Part shown: one piece after another, positions 9,530 through 22,066 of the stretch
How the letters are laid out: the number at the start of each line of letters is the position of its first letter
How positions within the stretch are numbered: the stretch's first letter is position 1
From: Astragalus membranaceus
Taxonomy: Eukaryota > Streptophyta > Magnoliopsida > Fabales > Fabaceae
Assembly (NCBI GenBank): GCA_039519185.1
Contig: JAZGSX010000016.1
Coordinates: 1 to 64,000 of the forward strand
Length of the DNA stretch: 64,000 bases
Direction of reading: 5' to 3'
Program-made: the position numbers and the translations under genes
The notes under the pieces: model-generated
Told to the model about the DNA's origin: nothing
The model's input: the letters and a program-made list of their open reading frames with translations, nothing else
Database searches by the model: none

Positions 9530-12189
9530 TCCTCCTCTACTTCCCCTGTCGCTTCATCGGGTGATGCACCGTCCCAAAGTACCTTGACAATAGGAATTGA
9601 TCTTGTCTGGAGCGTTTTCTCGCAACGTTCGATGATCCTGACTGGAGTAGGCTGATAAGATAATTCTGGTCCCAACAATCTCTGCTCACCTATATCCCAC
9701 CAACACAATGGTGTTTTACACTTCCTTCCATACAATGCTTCATATGGAGTCATTCCGATACTAGAATGATAACTGTTGTTGTATGAAAATTCCACCAATG
9801 GAAGATGATCCTCCCATCCGCCTCCACTATCGAGTAAACAAGCCCTCAACATATCCTCCAATGTCTGGATTGTTCTCTCAGTCTGCCCGTCTGTCTGTGG
9901 ATGGTAAGCGGTGCTAACACACACCGTTGTTCCGAACGCCATATTCAATGCTCTCCAAAATCGAGATGTGAACTTGGGATCTCGATCACAGATGACACTT
10001 GTAGGGATTCCATGCAACTTCACAATATTCTTGAGATACTCATCTGCTAACCTAGCAACCTTGTGATTCGAACGCTCCGGAATAAAATGGGCGGACTTGG
10101 TCAGGCGATCCACCACTACCCAAATAGAATCATTTCCGGCTTGGGACCGTGGCAATCCCATGACAAAATCCATAGATATGCTTTCCCACTTCCATTCAGG
10201 TACCTTCAATGGCTGTAACTGGCCACCTGGCTTCTGGTGCTCTATCTTAACCCTTTGACAAGTCAAGCATCGAGACACAAACTCTGCAATATCTACTTTC
10301 ATGCCCGGCCACCAGTACAATTGCCTCAAATCTCGATACATCTTGGTAGACCCAGGATGTATTAAGAACTGACTCTTATGAGCCTCTTCTAAAACTTGCC
10401 TCTTCACATTCTCCTTATTCGGCACACAGATTCTACAATCAAAACGAATTACGCCATCACCGTCTTCGGTGTAACTCGGCAATCTCTTCTGCGCTTGCAG
10501 CTCTACATCACCTTCTTGGGCGGAGCGAATTAGATTTCTCAAAGGATTCGAAATCCGAATGTGACTCAACACCAACTTGTTCCTTCTTGACTTAACTCTC
10601 AAGTTGAGGTCTCTAAATGATTCCAACAAAGACATCTCGTGCATCATCAACTCTGCAGTATGGATAGACTTTATGCTCAAAGCATCGGCCACAACATTAG
10701 CCTTACCAGGATGGCACTTCAATTCAAAATCATAATCTTTCAGAAATTCTACCCATCTCCTCTGCCTGTTGTGCAACTCCTTTTGGTCAAACAAATATTT
10801 AAGGCTCTTGTGGTCACTAAAGACTTCGAAACGAGACCCATACAGGTAATGTCTCCAAATCTTTAGGGCAAACACAATCGCCGCCAACTCTCAATCATGA
10901 GTTGGGTAATTCTCTTCATGCGGCTTCAACTGCCTGGAGGCATAAGCAACTACTTGTTGATTCTGCATTAGGATACATCCCAAACCCTTACCAGAGGCGT
11001 CGCAATAGATATGGAATCCTACGGACGGATCTGGAAGAATAAGGACAGGTGCAGAAGTCAAACGATTCTTTAATTCCGCAAAACAATCATCACAGTCCGA
11101 GTCCCAATCAAACGGCTGACCCTTGCGAGTTAACCGAGTGAGTGGAAGGAGCAGCTGGGAAAATCCTTGAATGAACCTTCGATAATACCCAGCTAATCCC
11201 AAGAAACTTCTCACCTCAGTAACCGTAGACGGCTGTTCCCAGTCTACCACAGCTTCAATCTTACTGGGATCCACTGCAACACCAGCCCGAGATATCACAT
11301 GGCCCAGAAACTTAACTTCGGGCATCCAAAAATCACATTTGGACGGCTTAGCGTACAACTTCTTCTCTCGAGGTACGTTCAGAACAATTCGGAGATGTTG
11401 CACATGCTCCTCAATCGTCTTAGAGAACACCAAGATATCATCAATGAACACCACCACAAACTGATCCAGGTAGGGATTAAAAATCCGATTCATAAAATCC
11501 ATGAATACGGCTGGAGCATTGGTCAAACCGAAGGGCATCACTACAAATTCATAGTGTCCATACCTCGTACGGAAAGCGGTCTTCGGGACGTCCAAAGCTC
11601 GAACCCTAATTTGGTGATAGCCGGACCTCAAATCAATCTTTGAAAATACAGAAGCTCCCCTCAATTGGTCTAACAAATCATCAATCCTCGGTAGAGGGTA
11701 CTTGTTCTTGATAGTTACCTTATTCAACTGACGATAATCAATACACAATCTCATACTTCCGTCCTTCTTCTTGACAAGCAACACTGGAGCACCCCATGGT
11801 GAGGCACTCGGCCGGATAAACTGTTTGGAAATTAGCTTTTCCAATTGGACTTTCAATTCCCTCAATTCTAACGGTGACATTCTATACGGGGATATCGAAA
11901 TTGGTCCAGTGCCCGGAGCTAACTCTATAGAAAACTCCACCTCACGATCCGGAGGTAACGAAGAAACTTCATCAGGAAACACGTCAAGAAATTCATTAAC
12001 AACTTGCACAGAAGATAATTCTAGACTTGTCTCAGTGGATGCAGACAACATCATGACATAAGCTTCTGTGCCTTGGAACAGATAATTACTGGCTGAAGTG
12101 AAAGAAATAACAGCTTCTGAATTGGTCGGTTGTAGCTCCACTGATTCGGAGGTAAAACCGATAGACTGATGAAAACAATCTATAATCAC
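9496..12189 (-). pseudogene. Ty3/gypsy chromovirus pol, element D1
   Basis: The minus strand encodes the end of the protease region, RT, RNase H, integrase and a chromodomain-like tail. RT shows KKKDGSMRLCIDYRQLNK, FSKIDLRSGYHQIR and FIDDILVFSK. RNase H has YCDASGKGLG and FSDHKSLKYL. Integrase has AHKSQFLIHPG, CLTCQ, the core Asp in ISMDFVMG, VICDRDPKFTS and QTDGQTERT, that is the zinc finger plus D,D,E residues. One in-frame TGA at 10891-10893 splits RNase H where relatives have a leucine codon. An in-frame deletion at about 9659-9666 removes roughly 121 codons between LLGPEL and SYQPTP compared with D2, taking the integrase C-terminal fold. TGEVEEDM stands where relatives have TWELEDDM, so a chromodomain Trp is lost. 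Confidence 0.93.
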
Positions 12190-12741
12190 CTAATTGGCGG
12201 TCATCCAACTTATACTTAGAACAATATCCATATTCTCGGAGGAGTGTCTGTAGCCTTGACTTTCTGAGCATCTGCAGTGTAGACCCTCTCTCGAGCTGAA
12301 GTACGCTCATCTGACTCTTTCTTTTCCTCTTTTTGGGCAGTCTGGATTGAGTGACCCTTTTTCTTAAAATATTACTATCGAGTCGCACTAGGATGACGTT
12401 CACCTCTTGGGCTTCCTACTAGCCAGACACTTGGAGAATCTTGAGGAATCATACAACTGCACTTTTTTCCCTTGGTAGGTTACCTTTTAACTTTGCATTC
12501 GGAGTTGATGGCTTAACTACCTTCTACTTTCCAGTATTCCCTAAGATGAAACGGGTTTTAAGGAACTTCGGTCTTGGTCGAGGACTACGTCTTGGTCATC
12601 CTTCCATAATTCTGCTTATGATACACCAAGTATTGAGTTGTTCAGGCTCAATGTCTCTTAGCATCACAAGTGTAATCACAACAAGGACTAACAAGGAATC
12701 GACTCAACCCTAAACTAAACTAAGCCCGACTAGGTCGAACT
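12190..12741 (-). pseudogene. gag remnant and leader of element D1
   Basis: On the minus strand the leader holds a start-like stretch followed by Arg-rich, gag-N-terminus-like codons near 12600-12640. After a short unrecognised stretch there is a scrap reading GHSIQTAQKEEKKES, then ARERVYTADAQKVKA, which resembles the end of a zinc knuckle and the Gag-protease linker. The capsid part of gag, normally several hundred codons, is missing, so D1 could not assemble particles itself. Frameshifts prevent a continuous frame. Confidence 0.55.
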
Positions 12742-12753
12742 GCTCTGATACCA
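12742..12753 (-). other. primer-binding site of D1 (initiator-Met tRNA type)
   Basis: GCTCTGATACCA on the plus strand is the complement of TGGTATCAGAGC, three bases from the LTR end at 12757. This is the standard PBS of plant chromoviruses and fixes the minus-strand orientation of D1. Confidence 0.9.
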
Positions 12754-12756
12754 TAA

Positions 12757-15385
12757 TGTAACACCCCGATAAATTCTAACATGTAGAATCACCGAAATGC
12801 ACTAAATGGCATACATCAGAGTAACTTCTTGTTATTGAAATATTGAACACAACTAAAACTTTCGATAATACATATCAAATGGTTCTCTGAACCTCATAAA
12901 CTTCCTGAAAATGCTTAAGTTTCAATACTTAAGACTTGTACATAATCCTGGTGTTCAATACTCAAAACATAAAGTAGCGGAAACGATTTTACAACTTAAA
13001 CAATGAAATTTATACAGTCGGTGACATAACTAAATAAGAATACAAAGGGCTAAACAGGAAATCCAATTTCCCATAGTTCCATGAGTTGCACCGGCTAACC
13101 GTGCTTTGTCGCCTTTGCTTTCCCCTGCTTCTCTGTAAAAACCACAAATATGAAGGGTGAGATAAACATTATCTCAGTGAGTCCTATCGAGACCCCTTAC
13201 TAACTCTAGCGGTTCATTATGTTTCACTTTGAACTCGTGGCCCTAAAAAGCAACCACGTGGAAATATATTAAGTTCCTGTATCCTCTATGCTCATGGCCC
13301 TCGTAAGCGACACATGAATCATACAATATTTTGTTCCATGATTTTAGCATAACACCTCCGCCTACCTATTTTATAGGGACTTCTTTGGCTTTGGTGAACC
13401 CATCCCGCTTTTTCTAGTGGGGGAAACATTCTTGAGTCTAGGTTTTGGGGCTCATGACTTCCCCTCCCCTAGTATGCTAATCCTCTAAGGGTCGTCACCC
13501 TTTTTCCTCTTGTATTTATTATACATTATGTATCCATGTACCCGCAATGGGCTGTCAGTGATTTCAGTCATGTACCGTCTATGATTTCAGTCAAGTACCG
13601 TCTATGATTTCAGTCAAGTACCCTCTATGATTTCAGTCAAGTACCGTCTATGATTTCAGTTAAGTACCGTCTATGATTTCAGTCAAGTACCGTCTATGAT
13701 TTCAGTCAAGTACCGTCTATCCTCCCACGAGGGAAGGCATTTTACCATGAATTAACATTTCTTATCTTATGTTGTCTCGCGTTCTCTAAGTATGATTTCA
13801 GTCAAGTACCGTCTATCCTCCCACAATCTTATATTTAAGTTTTCACAAAGCGGATTTTCAATAATATCGTTTCAGAAAATAACATGACTCGACAACAAAA
13901 CGTCCCTAAGCGAGTATAGAACTCACCGGTTTGACGACCTCGCGAGAAATCACGTCCTCCCACGAAACGGCCGAACCGTAACCTCTCGAACGTTCCCCGT
14001 AATCACGTACTCGCACCGAACTCGCCCGATACTTGAAACTGAACTTCGGAACAGCAACCAATCACAAATCCAGCTACTGAACTTCCTCCTTGACTACGGA
14101 ATTGGCGTCTCTCGAACTTTGGCGATTCGATCCGAAATTTGAGGAACCAACATCTCCAATTCCACATCCGTTTTCCAACATCAGTGAGCAGTTGTGTAAC
14201 ACGTGTATCTTGGTCAAATCGTGGCCTAAACCCCTCAAACCAGTGCCCATTGTGTAGATAATTTTATCTAGTTTCATATGGTTCCGGTTTCAAGCGCATG
14301 CACCCAGTACTCAGATAGCTATCACGAAAACAAGGGGCTGTGTCAAAACTGACTCTAATACAAAAACTGAAACTTGCAATTCCTTTTTCTTCCACCATAC
14401 TCAATGAAATCGGGTCATTCTTGTGCCTATTTCGAAGCATTTCTTGTCTAATTTCTAAATCATCAAGAATCACGTCCATCGGAGTTGTGTACAGAGAGAT
14501 ATTGGTAAAATACCGAATAGGGTTCCTACGGGTTTCCAGCTGAACTTTTGTTGAACTTGTAACCTCAATCCTCAACCATTTACAACCACGAATTTGAGCT
14601 CCAAAATAAACCTCAAACACTTTTAGTTACTGAAACTCTCTTCTAACTAGTACAATCATCAAGGCAAACTCAGCTTTACTTACCATCTAGTCTCAAATAG
14701 AGATGCAAGACTCCAAGGCTCCATAAAACCTCATTGTCTTCTCCATTTGAGCTTGAAGGTGCATCAATGGTGAATGGAGTTAGAGATGGGTGTGGACTGT
14801 GTTCTGGGTATCAGAATGAAGAGGATGAGAAGCTGGTTTGAATGGAGTAAAGAAAAGCAACATGCATGGAGAATGGAGAAAGAACTCTTCCCTCCTTTCC
14901 TCTCTCTCTCTCTCTATGGTTTCTCCCTCTCTCCCAGCTCTCTATTTCTGTTTCTGGTTTTCAGTAAAAATGAGGAATGAGAGGTAATGCTGTGTGTTTT
15001 AATGTTTGTCCAGCTGAGGGTCATTAAATGAGGGGAAAAGACTAAAACGCCCTTGGCTTTCTAATTCTCTTTTAAACTCTACTTAATTCATTTTTTATTG
15101 CATTATCAACCAATAATTTATACAATAATTAAATATAGCATATAGGTGTGTTTGGTGAGAGATGGGTCAGCTGAAACTCATTAATGTGTGGAAAAGACGA
15201 AAATACCCGTATCCTAGTATTCTCTCTTAAAATCCCAATTAGCTCACCATTTAATCGACAATTCAAGTACTAATATAATTTAGCACCCAAGCATAACATA
15301 ACTCACTTAATCAACTAAGATAATTAATCATCTTGACCTCTTGCTAATTTAAATAATTTAAATTAGCGAAATTGGGGATGTTACA
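12757..15385 (-). repeat. 5' LTR of element D1 (2,629 bp)
   Basis: Its ends are TGTAACACCCC at 12757 and GGGGATGTTACA at 15385, next to the PBS. Features in element direction: a GA-rich tract (about 14880-14935), a splice-donor consensus ATGGTAAG (GT at 14682-14683), a 23-bp tandem repeat, covarying hairpins (13235-13320), the hairpin TGAGATAAACATTATCTCA (13158-13176), and ATCAGAG (12815-12821) complementary to CTCTGAT. It is homologous over its length, with divergence, to the LTR at 16466-18651. Confidence 0.92.
13556..13730. repeat. 23-bp tandem repeat in the D1 LTR
   Basis: The unit ATTTCAGTCAAGTACCGTCT (plus ATG) recurs about seven times with single-base variants. One more copy lies at about 13793-13815. 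It is a minisatellite inside the LTR, absent from the LTR at 16466-18651, so it expanded after the two copies split. There are no unique spacers, so it is not a CRISPR array. Confidence 0.93.
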
Positions 15386-15940
15386 AAACCAGTCAACAAT
15401 AACAACAAAACATTACCAACAAGTCACTTAATGACTTAACAATTTCGAGTCGATCTCGGCTACGTTAACAGATATTAAGCTATCGATTAGCCTATTAGAC
15501 ATTAACTCGTCCTATAACTGTTTTAACCAACTCTTCCTTCTCATTTTTAATTATGAGTAATACTCAAGTCATATGGGCTCATTAATTCGCTCTAATTATT
15601 TTGTTCTTACTACTAACTCACCCTCACTTTCGACTCGATTCTTCGTCTTAGTAACATGCGAGTCATTCAAATCAAGGAACACCAGTCGACATAAAATTGC
15701 CTACTCATACTAGATTCGTTTCCTAAAATCGGCATATTAGCTATAATCATCCTAACCATTAAGTTATAGTCATCCAAATCATTATGTTACAGTCATCCAA
15801 ATCATATAATTTACAGACACTTAAATCATTTACAGTCATCCATAATAATTACAGTTATCCAAATTGAATTATATTTACAGCCATCCATAATAATTACAGT
15901 TATCCAAATTTAATAAATTGAATAATTACAAGTCTGGGGA
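15386..15940. repeat. AT-rich interval with short degenerate repeats
   Basis: This lies between the D1 5' LTR and the gag fragment. At 15765-15930 short blocks of TTACAGTCATCCA and ATAATTACAGTTATCCAAAT recur at irregular spacing. I recognise no gene in 15386-15765. Confidence 0.6.
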
Positions 15941-16317
15941 GTACCCATGGTGACCATCATGTTCCGAACATTAGACCACTAGTTGTGAGCCTCTCCCTTC
16001 AGCATATGTGTTGCCAATCTCTACTTGTCCTTTTCAGTAACTTGCATAGTTAGAAAAACCTTCTCTATGTCATCCAACCAATGTTGGGCTTCCATGACAT
16101 CTGGTCCTCCTTTGAACACAGATGGCTTCATCTTCAGAAACTCAGAGTAGACCTGCCTTGGGTTAACTTGTGGCTCAGGGACTTGTTGGGGCTGAGCTTG
16201 AGCATTTGGTTGGATTACAAGCATATCCTCCATCATCTTCTGCTGCCTTTCGATCATGTTCTGCATCCAAGCAGCATGTGGATCAATTGGTGGGGTGTTC
16301 CTCGATCCTCCTGCCAT
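15941..16317 (-). pseudogene. gag N-terminal fragment of a D-family element
   Basis: From the ATG at 16315-16317 the minus strand reads MAGGSRNTPPIDPHAAWMQN, then MIERQQKMMEDML, a Gln/Pro-rich stretch, and FLKMKPSVFKGGPDVMEAQH followed by WLDDIEKVFLTMQV. This is colinear with the gag of element E (MARRGRG, IENQQKMMQDML, FQKMKPPAYKGGPDP). It stops at a TAG at 16021-16023, but the homology continues in frame for about 25 more codons (RLATHMLKGEAHN, a second TAG, WSNVRNMM). The second stop stands where E has Trp (TGG to TAG). After about 15941 the capsid is replaced by AT-rich repeats. The gene is truncated and dead. Confidence 0.85.
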
Positions 16318-16450
16318 AATTCTGCAAACGATACACCAAGTGTTAAGTTGATCAGTCTCAATGTCTCTTAGTATCATAAAAAGCAAAATAGCAGAGTTAC
16401 TCGAGGGACAAGACCACCCTATAACTATCTAAGCCCGATTAGGTCGAACT

Positions 16451-16462
16451 GCTCTGATACCA
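16451..16462 (-). other. primer-binding site of the middle D copy
   Basis: GCTCTGATACCA followed by TAA and the LTR end TGTAACACCCC. It is identical in layout to the PBS at 12742-12753. Confidence 0.9.
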
Positions 16463-16465
16463 TAA

Positions 16466-18651
16466 TGTAACACCCCAGAAATTCTAACATGTAGAATCAC
16501 CGAAATGCATGTCATGGCATACATCAGAGTAATTTCCTGTTATCGAAATATTGAACAAAACTAAAACTCTTGATAGTAAATACCAAATGGTTCAATGAAC
16601 CCCATAAACTGACATGAAAGTCACGACTAAAAACTTATACAACCCTGATGTTCAATATTCAAAACGGAAATAGCAGAAACGATTTTACAACTAATACAAA
16701 GATAGTTATACAACCGAAACTAGAAAAGCGAAAAGGGCAGAAGCCTAAACATAGGACTAAATGTCCAAATAACTCCAAGAGTCAAATCAGCTAGCCATGG
16801 ATGTTCGCCTTAGCTTTCCCGTGCTTCTCTGTAAAAACCACAATATAAGAAGGGTGAGATAAACATTATCTCAGTGAGTCCTATCGAGACCCCTTACTAA
16901 CTCTAGCGGTTCATTATGCTTTACTTTATACTCATGGCCCTCATAAGCGACACATGAAGTATATCTTATAACATGTAGCCTTGATAAGCAACTACTCGTT
17001 ACATTAATTATTTCTTTGTGTAGCCCTCATAAGCGACATACACATCATATTTTCATGAACTTAGCACAACACCTCGAAGTCCGCCTTAGCTAAGGTTGGG
17101 ACGTCTCGGTGAACCCATCCCACTAATCCAAGTGAGCAACATGAGAGCCTAGGTTCTGGGGCTCATGACTTCCCCTCCCCTAGTATGCTAATAAACTGGA
17201 GGATCGTCATCCTCGATATACTCAAAGTATACCATCTACCTTTCCCCGAGGGAAAGTAACTTGAATTGTTTTTACATGGATTGACAGTGTATAATTCTAT
17301 ATAGACTTACAATCAAAGGACTTTACTTGACCTGATAGAACTCTAGGTTCGTTGTATAACATGATTCGTTCACACTCGCGTTCACTATCGTTTGGTTTTC
17401 CAAACATTCTTGACTATCAGAACAGGCCATTTTATACTTTTAAAAACACATCTGAATAGGTCTTTTAATAAGCTTCAAAACGCAACTGAAAACACTTCAA
17501 TCGGATTACCGGATCAAAAGTTATCGCAAAAACAAAATCGACAAGTTTTGCTTCGAAAATGCGATTTTGCTCTGTTCCGCTTTTAATCCGATACCGAGAC
17601 TTCTTTGAATCTCCGAGACTTAAAAACAGACATTCCATACAATAATTCCAGTCCAGAGAAAGCGATTAAACAATCAACCAATCCACACAATTCAATCAAT
17701 TCAGTCGTTTATAAAAATAACGGTTTCTCGATAAAAACAGTTTTTCGCTATTTTTCACAAAACGGTTTTCAGGAGCTAATCAGTTCAGAAAGGTACTATA
17801 TGACTTAACACCAAAACATCCCTAGCAAGTTATAGAACTCACAAATTTGCGATGAAAATCGCACAACCACGAATCTACGACAGTCACGAACAAAAGAACT
17901 ACGCGAACGGTCCTCGAAATCGCTCCAATCACGAACTCAGCTACTCAACTAATTGGACCGCTACTCAAGTGGAACTTAGCTACTGAAATGACTCCCCCAG
18001 CTACTCAATCAAAATCTGAACATGATCTTGGCTTGACTATGGTTCTAGTACTGAATGTTGGAGCTGGAACAAGACATGCAAACTCTTAAAACTCCATTTC
18101 TTGACTCTTGGAACTTGGGGATTCGAATGGTGGAGAAGGAGGTGCTGACAGTGAAATTTATATTGGCTGGAAGAGAAGAGTGCAGGGGTCAAGATGGTGA
18201 AGTCATTTCACACATGCATCCAGAATCCTTCCTCCTCCCTTGTCTTCTCTCCCTCTCGCGACTCCCTTTCTCTCTATCTCTCAAACTCTCTCTTTTTCAG
18301 ATTCTAAGTTTTCTGGTTGTGACACAATGGGGTGGGTTGGCTGGGTCTTGGGGGTGACCAGCTGACTCACTTAACTAGGGAATGATAGAAATGCCCCTCA
18401 TTTAATCAAGTATAAAGACTACCATACCCTTTAGTAACTTGTTCACTCCATACACTATGACATGGCCTATTTTGGTGACTTAGCTCAATGAAACTAACTT
18501 AGAATTTAATCACACAAAATCTAACACTTAAACAAACAATTAATTCACTTCTCAAACATAATTATTCGATTATATTAATACATAGATATATACTAACTTA
18601 ACCTCTGGCTAATTTTTAATAATTGAAATTAGCTAAATAGGGTATGTTACA
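16466..18651 (-). repeat. LTR of family D, shared between two internal regions (2,186 bp)
   Basis: The ends are TGTAACACCCC and GGGTATGTTACA. On its left (element-downstream side) lie a PBS and gag; on its right lie the pol end and purine tract of D2. It therefore acts as 5' LTR for the left part and 3' LTR for the right part. It contains hairpin units with constant loops (16927-17050), the palindromic GAGATAAACATTATCTCA block (about 16857) and ATCAGAG at 16523-16529, 57 bp from the end. Confidence 0.88.
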
Positions 18652-18667
18652 ATCACCCCAACTTTTT
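18652..18667 (-). other. polypurine tract of D2
   Basis: On the minus strand AAAAAGTTGGGGTGAT directly precedes the LTR start TGTAACATACCC. This marks the 3' end of the D2 internal region. Confidence 0.75.
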
Positions 18668-18699
18668 AAAATTTTGACCTCAAAATTGAACAACGTACC

Positions 18700-21600
18700 T
18701 CAATCGAAAAGATGGGGGTATTTCACCCGCATGTCTTCCTCTATTTATCATGTCGCTTCGTCAGGTGAGGCACCGTCCCAAAGCATCTTGACAATAGGAA
18801 TTGACCTCGTCTGGAGCGCTTTCACGCCACGATCGATGATTCGGATAGGAGTAGGCTGATAAGACAAATCCTGTCGGATGTCAATCGTCTCATAACTCAA
18901 CGGCTGACTCGGATCGGGAATGTTCTTCCTTATCTGCGACACATGAAACACATCATGCAATCTGGACAATGCTGGAGGTAAGGCAATGCGATACGCCACC
19001 GGCCCAACTCGCTCGATAAAATGGAAAGGCCCAACATACCAAGGACTGAGATTTTTCGCCTGCAATGCAATACCCGTACCAATAGTCAGAGAAAGTTTTA
19101 GAATCACATGATCTCCTTCTTCGAATTCCAAAGGTCTATTTCTCTTGTCGGCGTAACTCTTTTGTCGACTCTGGGCGGTCTTCATTCTCTCTCTTATTTG
19201 ACGGATCTTTTCAGTAGTCTCCCAGACTAAATCAGGACCCAATAATCTTTCCTCGCCTAAATCCCACCAACACAATGGTGTCCTGCACTTCCTTCCATAC
19301 AATGCCTCGTATGGTGCCATTCCGATACTAGAATGGTAGCTGTTGTTGTAGGAAAACTCCACCAATGGAAGATGATCCTCCCACCGGCCTCCGCTATCAA
19401 GTACACAAGCTCTCAACATATCATCCAATGTCTGAATCGTCCTCTCGGTCTGCTCATCCGTTTGAGGGTGGTAAGCGGTGCTAACACATACCTTCGTTCC
19501 CAATGCCATATTCAATGCCCTCCAAAACCGTGATGTGAACTTGGGATCACAGTCACAAACAATACTTGCAGGAATTCCATGCAACTTCACTATGTTCTTG
19601 AGATACTCATCTGCTAACTTCGCAACTTTGTGATTTGAACGCACCGGAATAAAATGGGTAGATTTGGTCAAATGGTCCACCACTACCCAAATAGAATCAT
19701 CTCCCGCCTCGGACCGTGGTAACCCCATGACAAAATCCATAGAGATGCTTTCCCACTTCCATTCTGGTATGTTCAAAGGCTGCAACTGACAGGCTGGCTT
19801 CTGGTGCTCTATCTTGACCTTTTGACAAGTCAAGCATCGAGACACAAACTCTGCTACATCCACTTTCATGCCCGACCACCAATATAACTGCCTCAAGTCT
19901 CTATACATCTTGGTAGATCCAGGATGTATCGAGAACTGACTCTTATGGGCTTCCTCCAAAACTTGCTTCTTATGGGCTGAACGAATCAGATTTCTCAAGG
20001 AACTCGAAATCTGACTATGGGCTCAACACAAGTCCATCCCTCCTCGGCTTCACTTTCAAATTAAGATCTCTGAATGCTTCCAATAGTGCCATCTCATGAA
20101 TCATCAACTCTACAGTATGAATCGACTTCCTACTCAAAGCGTCGGCTACAACTTTAGCCTTTCCCGGATGGTCCTTCAACTCAAAATGATAATCCTTCAA
20201 GAACTCTACCCACCTCCTCTGCCTATTGTTCAGCTCCTTTTGATCAAACAAGTACTTCAGGCTCTTGTGATCACTAAAAACTTCGAAACGAGACCCATAC
20301 AGGTAATGTCTCCAAATCTTTAGTGCAAACACAATCGCTGCCAATTCTAAATCACGCGTCGGGTAATTCTCTTCATGCGGCTTCAACTGCCTTGAAGCAT
20401 AAGCGAACCACTTGCTGACCCTGCATTAGGATACATCCTAAACCCTATCTGAGGCGTCACAATTTTTTTTTAATCCTACGGACGGATCTGGAAGAATTAG
20501 GACAGAAGTCAGATGACTCTTCAACTCTGCAAAACAATCATCAGAGTCAGAGTCCCATACAAACGGTTGACCCTTGGGAGTTAACCGAGTGAGTGGACGA
20601 ACCAGCTGAGAAAATCCTTGGATGAATCTTCAATAATACCCAGCTAGTCCCAAGAAACTTCTCACTCCAGTGACTGTTGATGGTTGTTTCCAGTCTACCA
20701 CGGCTTCAATCTTACTGGGATCCACTGCAACACCGGATAGGGATATTACATGGCCCAGAAACTTCACTTCGGGCATCCAAAAATCACACTTGGATGGCTT
20801 AGCATACAGCTTCTTCTCTCAAAGTACGTTCAGAATAATTCAGAGATGTTGAACATGCTCCTCAACTGTCTTAGAGTACACCAAGATGTCGTCAATGAAA
20901 ACTACCACAAACTGATCCAGGTGCGGATTAAAAATCCGATTCATATAGTCCATAAAAATAGCTGGAGCGTTGGTCAAACCGAAGGGCATCACCACAAACT
21001 CGTAGTGTCCAAACCTAGTACGGAACGCAGTCTTCGGAATATCCAAAGACCGAACTCTTATTTGGTGATAACCAGATTTCAAATCAATCTTCGAAAACAC
21101 AGCAGCTCCCATTAGTTGATCCAACAAATCATCAATTCTCGGCAAAGGATACTTATTCTTGATTGCTTCCTTGTTCAGCTGACGGTAATCGACACACAAC
21201 CTCATATTTCCATCTTTCTTCTTGACGAGTAACACTGGAGCACCCCACGGCGAGGCACTAAGTCGAATAAACTGCTTTGAAATTAATTCTTCCAATTGGG
21301 CTTTCAATTCCTTCAATTCTAACGGGGACATCCTATACGGAGCTATAGAAATTGGTCCAGTGCCCGGAGCCAACTCTATAGAGAACTCCACCTCACGATC
21401 TGGAGGTAACGAGGAAATTTCCTTAGGAAATACATCCAGAAACTCATTAACAACTTGCTTAGAAGATACATATAAACCTGTCTCAGTAGACGCAGACAAC
21501 ATCATAACGTAGGCTCTTGCTCCTTGGAAAAGATAATTACTAGCATCCGTGAATGAGATAACAACTTCAGAATTAGTCCGTTGCAGTTCCACTGATTTGG

Positions 21601-21927
21601 AGGCAAAACCGATAGTTCGATGGAAACAATCTATAGTCACATGATTCGCGGTCATCCAATTCATACCTAGGACAATGTCCATACCTTTCATTGGTAAACA
21701 GATAAAATCCAACACAAAATTCCTGTCTCCGATGGATAGAAGACATTTCTCACATAAGGACTGGGTTTGAATACTACCCTCGGCGGCGGTCTTAATGGAA
21801 ATCGGTTGGGACAACGGCGTTAAAGCTAATCCCAGTCGGTTAACACAAACTTGAGATATAAATAATGAGTCGCACCCGAATCATACAAAATACTAACGGA
21901 GTTAGAGAAAAGAGATCCCGTACCCCT
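18700..21927 (-). pseudogene. Ty3/gypsy chromovirus pol, element D2
   Basis: This minus-strand pol runs from the aspartic protease (DSGATH, about 21860-21885) through RT, RNase H and integrase to a chromodomain-like tail. RT shows FSKIDLKSGYHQIR and FIDDILVYSK. Integrase shows AHKSQFSIHPG, CLTCQ, ISMDFVMGLP, VCDCDPKFTS (usual SDRD altered) and QTDEQTERT (usual DGQ altered). Breaks: frameshifts near the protease; frame loss between 20386 and 20840, including a T-run at about 20462; loss of about 35 codons at about 19972-19980 before KQVLEEAH; and two consecutive stops in the chromodomain where relatives have Trp-Glu. The true end is probably the TGA at 18700-18702. Gag is absent: the sequence changes at about 21930 to the opposite-strand leader of E. 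Confidence 0.92.
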
Positions 21928-21935
21928 TAGTAGAT

Positions 21936-22066
21936 TATCAGAGCAGTTCAACCTAGTCGGACTTCTATGTTAGAGTCTTTTACTTCTTTTAGTTGTGATT
22001 TCTCTTAGTATACTATTAGACATTGAGCTTGATCAACTTAATACTTTGTGCATATTTCACAGAATC
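21936..22066 (+). mobile_element. PBS remnant and leader of element E
   Basis: TATCAGAGCAGTTCAACCTA starts at 21936. It keeps 9 of the 12 PBS bases plus the downstream leader, which parallels the sequence after the D PBS (AGTTCGACCTA). The 5' LTR of E that should precede it is missing; antisense D2 pol lies there instead. The leader runs to the gag ATG at 22067. Confidence 0.8.

Noticed and set aside
12742..12753. tRNA gene end (GCTCTGATACCA)
   Set aside because: Only the 12-base PBS complement is present next to an LTR; no tRNA body precedes it. The same applies at 7649-7660 and 16451-16462.
13556..13815. CRISPR-like array of 23-bp repeats
   Set aside because: The repeats are contiguous without spacers, lie in a plant LTR, and no cas genes or prokaryotic context exist.
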